Shown: positions 6,328-8,262 of the stretch, in pieces | Position numbering within the stretch: position 1 is the first letter of the stretch | Layout: the number at the start of each line of letters is the position of its first letter | From: an uncultured Bacteroidales bacterium | GTDB taxonomy: Bacteria; Bacteroidota; Bacteroidia; Bacteroidales; Porphyromonadaceae | Reading direction: 5' to 3' | Assembly: GCA_902489445.1 (NCBI GenBank) | Contig: CABTZX010000051.1 | Coordinates: forward strand, 1-8,262 | Length of the DNA: 8,262 bases | The notes under the pieces: model-generated | Told to the model about the DNA's origin: nothing | What the model saw: the letters and a program-made list of their open reading frames with translations, nothing else | Databases searched by the model: none | Made by a program: the position numbers and the translations under genes

Positions 6328-7332
6328 ATGGACCATCCATCCAGAGGGAATAACGATTCTACCAAAGGAACAAAGGGTAAGAATCGGCCCGCATCAAGGA
6401 AAATAGTCCCATTCCTCTTCTGCTTGTTGATTTCTGCCCTTATGTGGCTCGTTATCAGCTTGCAGAAGAGCTATCAAACGGTTATTACCATACCTTTTGA
6501 TTATTCCGGATGGAACGCCGCATATGTGGCTGAAGGCGACCGACCGCGCGAGATAAGTGTTGAAATAGAGGATAAAGGGCTCACTTTGCTCTCAAGGCAA
6601 TTATTCGGTAGTACAACGCCTATCGCCTTGCCCCTCACAGAAAAGCAAATAAAACGTGGTGTATTCACGGTTTCCTCTACACAGCTTAAACAGCTTGTGC
6701 AGGAAAAACTCTCCCAATCCACACGGATTAGAGACATTTCGCCACAATCCATAAGTCTGACGCTGAATAAACGTCACGAAAAACAGGTTCCCGTCCGACC
6801 TTCTGTCAATGTACAGCCGGAAAATGGATTCCGCTTGGTGTCGATCAGTGTGGATCCTGTAGCAGTACACGTTTATGGGAGCCAGAATAAGATCGACAAG
6901 ATCAAAAACGTTTATACCGATAGTTTAACGCTCAAGGGGCTCAGAGCGAACAAAACGGTTTCGATACCCCTGGTTCGTATGGAAGGGGTTGAATACAATA
7001 CGGACAAAGTAACGGTTGAGGTTCATATTGAGGAACTTACCGAGCAAACATACGAACTCCCCGTTATGTTGCTCAATGTACCTGCAAATGTTCATCTTAG
7101 GGCACTCCCCGGAAGAGCGCAAATCACTGTAACAATGCCCATATCCTCGTATGGGAAAGTGAGCGAGGATGAATTTGAACTAGCAGTTGATTGGAATAAG
7201 ATTAATCCTGACGACAGCACCTTACTATTGCCCATTGAAGTAATCAAAAAGCCGGAAATAGTGGATCGCTATCGGCTTACCCCCGAAAAGGTTCAATACA
7301 TCATTGAGGAAAAACAGGCTGTAAAGCAATGA
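6328..7332 (+). CDS. ybbR: YbbR-like domain protein, membrane-anchored
   Basis: The product has 334 residues. A basic N-terminal cytoplasmic tail (1-25) is followed by one membrane helix (about 26-45, KIVPFLFCLLISALMWLVIS), then an extracytoplasmic part made of YbbR-type beta-rich repeats. The repeats lie roughly at 50-150, 152-240 (KQVPV onward, with VYGSQNKIDKIKNV, a typical YbbR-family stretch) and 240-330. In Firmicutes the YbbR-domain protein CdaR regulates the diadenylate cyclase CdaA. No cyclase gene is next to this one, so that role should not be transferred without evidence. In Bacteroidales, ybbR genes are commonly found between yajC and coaE, as here. It overlaps coaE by 4 nt (ATGA), which points to translational coupling. 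The family call is firm; the function is unknown. Confidence 0.88.
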   Translation: MDHPSRGNNDSTKGTKGKNRPASRKIVPFLFCLLISALMWLVISLQKSYQTVITIPFDYSGWNAAYVAEGDRPREISVEIEDKGLTLLSRQLFGSTTPIALPLTEKQIKRGVFTVSSTQLKQLVQEKLSQSTRIRDISPQSISLTLNKRHEKQVPVRPSVNVQPENGFRLVSISVDPVAVHVYGSQNKIDKIKNVYTDSLTLKGLRANKTVSIPLVRMEGVEYNTDKVTVEVHIEELTEQTYELPVMLLNVPANVHLRALPGRAQITVTMPISSYGKVSEDEFELAVDWNKINPDDSTLLLPIEVIKKPEIVDRYRLTPEKVQYIIEEKQAVKQ

Positions 7333-7955
7333 GAAACGAGCCTTTTACGCTCGGAATTACCGGTGGAATAGGCAGCGGAAAGAGCCTTGTGGCATATCTG
7401 CTGGAGCTTCTTTACAACATTCCTGTATACGATTGCGATACGGCAGCTAAAGGCTTGTACGATACAGATTCAGAGCTTCGTGAACAGGTCTGTATACATT
7501 TCGGAAAATCATTATACGAAACACCTGATGGAACCTTGGATCGGCAAAAACTTGCCGGTATTATCTTTAACAATCCGCAGGCGCTAAAGGAAATTGAAGC
7601 GTTAGTTCATCCGCGTGTGGTACGCCATTTTGAGGCGTGGCGCTCGTTGTATGCCGAATGTAAACTGGTTGCTGTTGAAAGTGCCATCCTGTTGCATTCT
7701 CCGATAGTACCTCTGTGCGATGCGCTATTGATTGTGGAAGCGGATCGCAATGAGCGTATTGAGCGGACACGCAAGCGTGATCGAGTGACGGCAAACGAGG
7801 TTGCTTCTCGCATTGCCCGGCAAGAGTCTAACGCTGAGGCACTACCCGACGGAATACCCGTCTATTTGCTTTTTAATGAACTCAATACACCGCTACTTCC
7901 CCGTCTCGAAGAGCTGATTCCCTCCCTCCTCACCCATGCGCAAGCAGCGCACTGA
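7329..7955 (+). CDS. coaE: Dephospho-CoA kinase
   Basis: CoaE catalyses the last step of coenzyme A synthesis, the ATP-dependent 3'-phosphorylation of dephospho-CoA, in the cytoplasm. The product has 208 residues (family about 200). The Walker A P-loop GGIGSGKS is at 12-19. Asp residues in YDCDT (34-38) match the family VxDaD motif. The pattern DRQKLAGIIFNNPQAL...HPRV (71-97) is characteristic. ESAILL (117-122) stands where many members have PLLFE. RIARQ (161-165) matches the conserved R-x-x-x-Q of the lid/nucleotide region. The start ATG overlaps the ybbR stop (ATGA at 7329-7332) and gives the correct short N-terminus before the P-loop. It is the last gene of the operon, with no clear terminator downstream. 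Confidence 0.95.
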   Translation: MRNEPFTLGITGGIGSGKSLVAYLLELLYNIPVYDCDTAAKGLYDTDSELREQVCIHFGKSLYETPDGTLDRQKLAGIIFNNPQALKEIEALVHPRVVRHFEAWRSLYAECKLVAVESAILLHSPIVPLCDALLIVEADRNERIERTRKRDRVTANEVASRIARQESNAEALPDGIPVYLLFNELNTPLLPRLEELIPSLLTHAQAAH

Positions 7956-8210
7956 AACTAAGGTTTCTGTACTGGGATGGGGGAGGTAAATGTATGCTAA
8001 GAAAGTAGGAGATATGGGTAATGCCTAAGCGAGGAAGGGTAGAATCCGGAGCTTGAGGCAGATATTACCGGTGTGCCGATCGGGTGATATTGGGCAGATG
8101 ATGTGACTTCTCCGGACGGAGGATGGGAGGTAAACGAATCGTTTGTACGAAAGAACCAGAATCCGGGAATGGGAGGCATCAGAGCGTTTGTCTCATGTCA
8201 TCGGAGAAAC
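7956..8210. other. Non-coding region downstream of coaE
   Basis: No gene or T-tract terminator is seen. The + strand is G-rich, as in the left flank. The word GATGG(GG)GAGGTAAA recurs at 7976-7990 and, shorter, at 8122-8134, and a related GAATGGGAGGCATC lies near 8167-8180. Inverted repeats are ATATTACC/GGTGATAT (8062-8069/8083-8090, one G-U pair), CTCCG/CGGAG (8110-8121, 2-nt loop) and AAACGA/TCGTTT (8132-8144). A 60-codon open frame on the minus strand (7997-8179) is Ser/Pro-rich with no recognised motif and is probably not a gene. The region may be a decayed repeat element adjoining the array at the right edge. Confidence 0.55.
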
Positions 8211-8262
8211 CTCTATAGACTTTTTGAAAATACTCTATAGACTTTTTCGGAAAACTCTATAG
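8211..8262 (-). repeat. 22-bp tandem repeat array (right edge, runs off window)
   Basis: The core CTCTATAGACTTTT occurs at 8211-8224 and 8233-8246, and CTCTATAG begins a third copy at 8255-8262, an exact 22-bp period. The tails are TGAAAATA and TCGGAAAA. The sequence just before the first copy (TCGGAGAAAC, 8201-8210) resembles the tail of a preceding, otherwise degenerate copy. It is the same repeat in the same orientation as at 1-45. It continues beyond the window, so copy number is unknown. Confidence 0.85.

Noticed and set aside
7997..8179. 60-codon minus-strand frame downstream of coaE
   Set aside because: It is low-complexity Ser/Pro composition in a G-skewed spacer, with no recognisable motif or promoter. 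It could at most be a remnant.

Overview
The window reads as a chromosomal housekeeping segment from a member of the Bacteroidota, most likely the order Bacteroidales and possibly a Porphyromonas-like species. This rests on four things. Several gene starts are preceded by the Bacteroidota-type -7 box TAnnTTTG (TACCTTTG or TACATTTG). Recognisable Shine-Dalgarno sequences are absent and A-rich leaders precede the start codons. The gene order yajC-ybbR-coaE fits this group. Base composition is moderate, with 22-bp repeat arrays that recall the 'brick' repeats of Porphyromonas gingivalis. The genus is inference; no rRNA gene or other definitive marker is present. All supported genes lie on the + strand.

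Layout. Positions 1-45 hold the end of a 22-bp tandem repeat array that continues out of the window. About 330 nt of G-rich non-coding sequence with three hairpins follows. A promoter at 379-386 then starts an unusually long leader (about 145 nt) containing a possible 17-codon ORF and GC-rich imperfect repeats. Next comes glgP (537-3125), an alpha-glucan phosphorylase. The glgP-bipA gap contains a second 22-bp array (3153-3241) and then a promoter whose -7 box lies only 21 nt before the bipA/typA start (3315-5123). A further promoter drives a small secreted beta-barrel outer-membrane protein (5239-5808), closed by a strong intrinsic terminator (5833-5883). A new promoter sits directly at the end of that terminator and reads into the compact operon yajC-ybbR-coaE (5954-7955). 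The last 307 nt are non-coding and end in a third 22-bp array (8211-8262), which also runs off the window.

How the genes relate. glgP (glycogen/maltodextrin phosphorolysis), bipA (ribosome-associated translational GTPase) and the outer-membrane protein appear to be separate transcription units, each with its own promoter. yajC (Sec accessory), ybbR (membrane-anchored extracytoplasmic protein) and coaE (last step of coenzyme A synthesis) look co-transcribed, with a 32-nt gap and then a 4-nt ATGA overlap.

The most interesting content is non-coding. Three arrays share an exact 22-bp period. The two edge arrays lie in one orientation and the middle array is a diverged relative in the opposite orientation. 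Each copy of the middle array carries a near-match to the -7 promoter box. I see no defence system, prophage, insertion sequence or CRISPR in the window.
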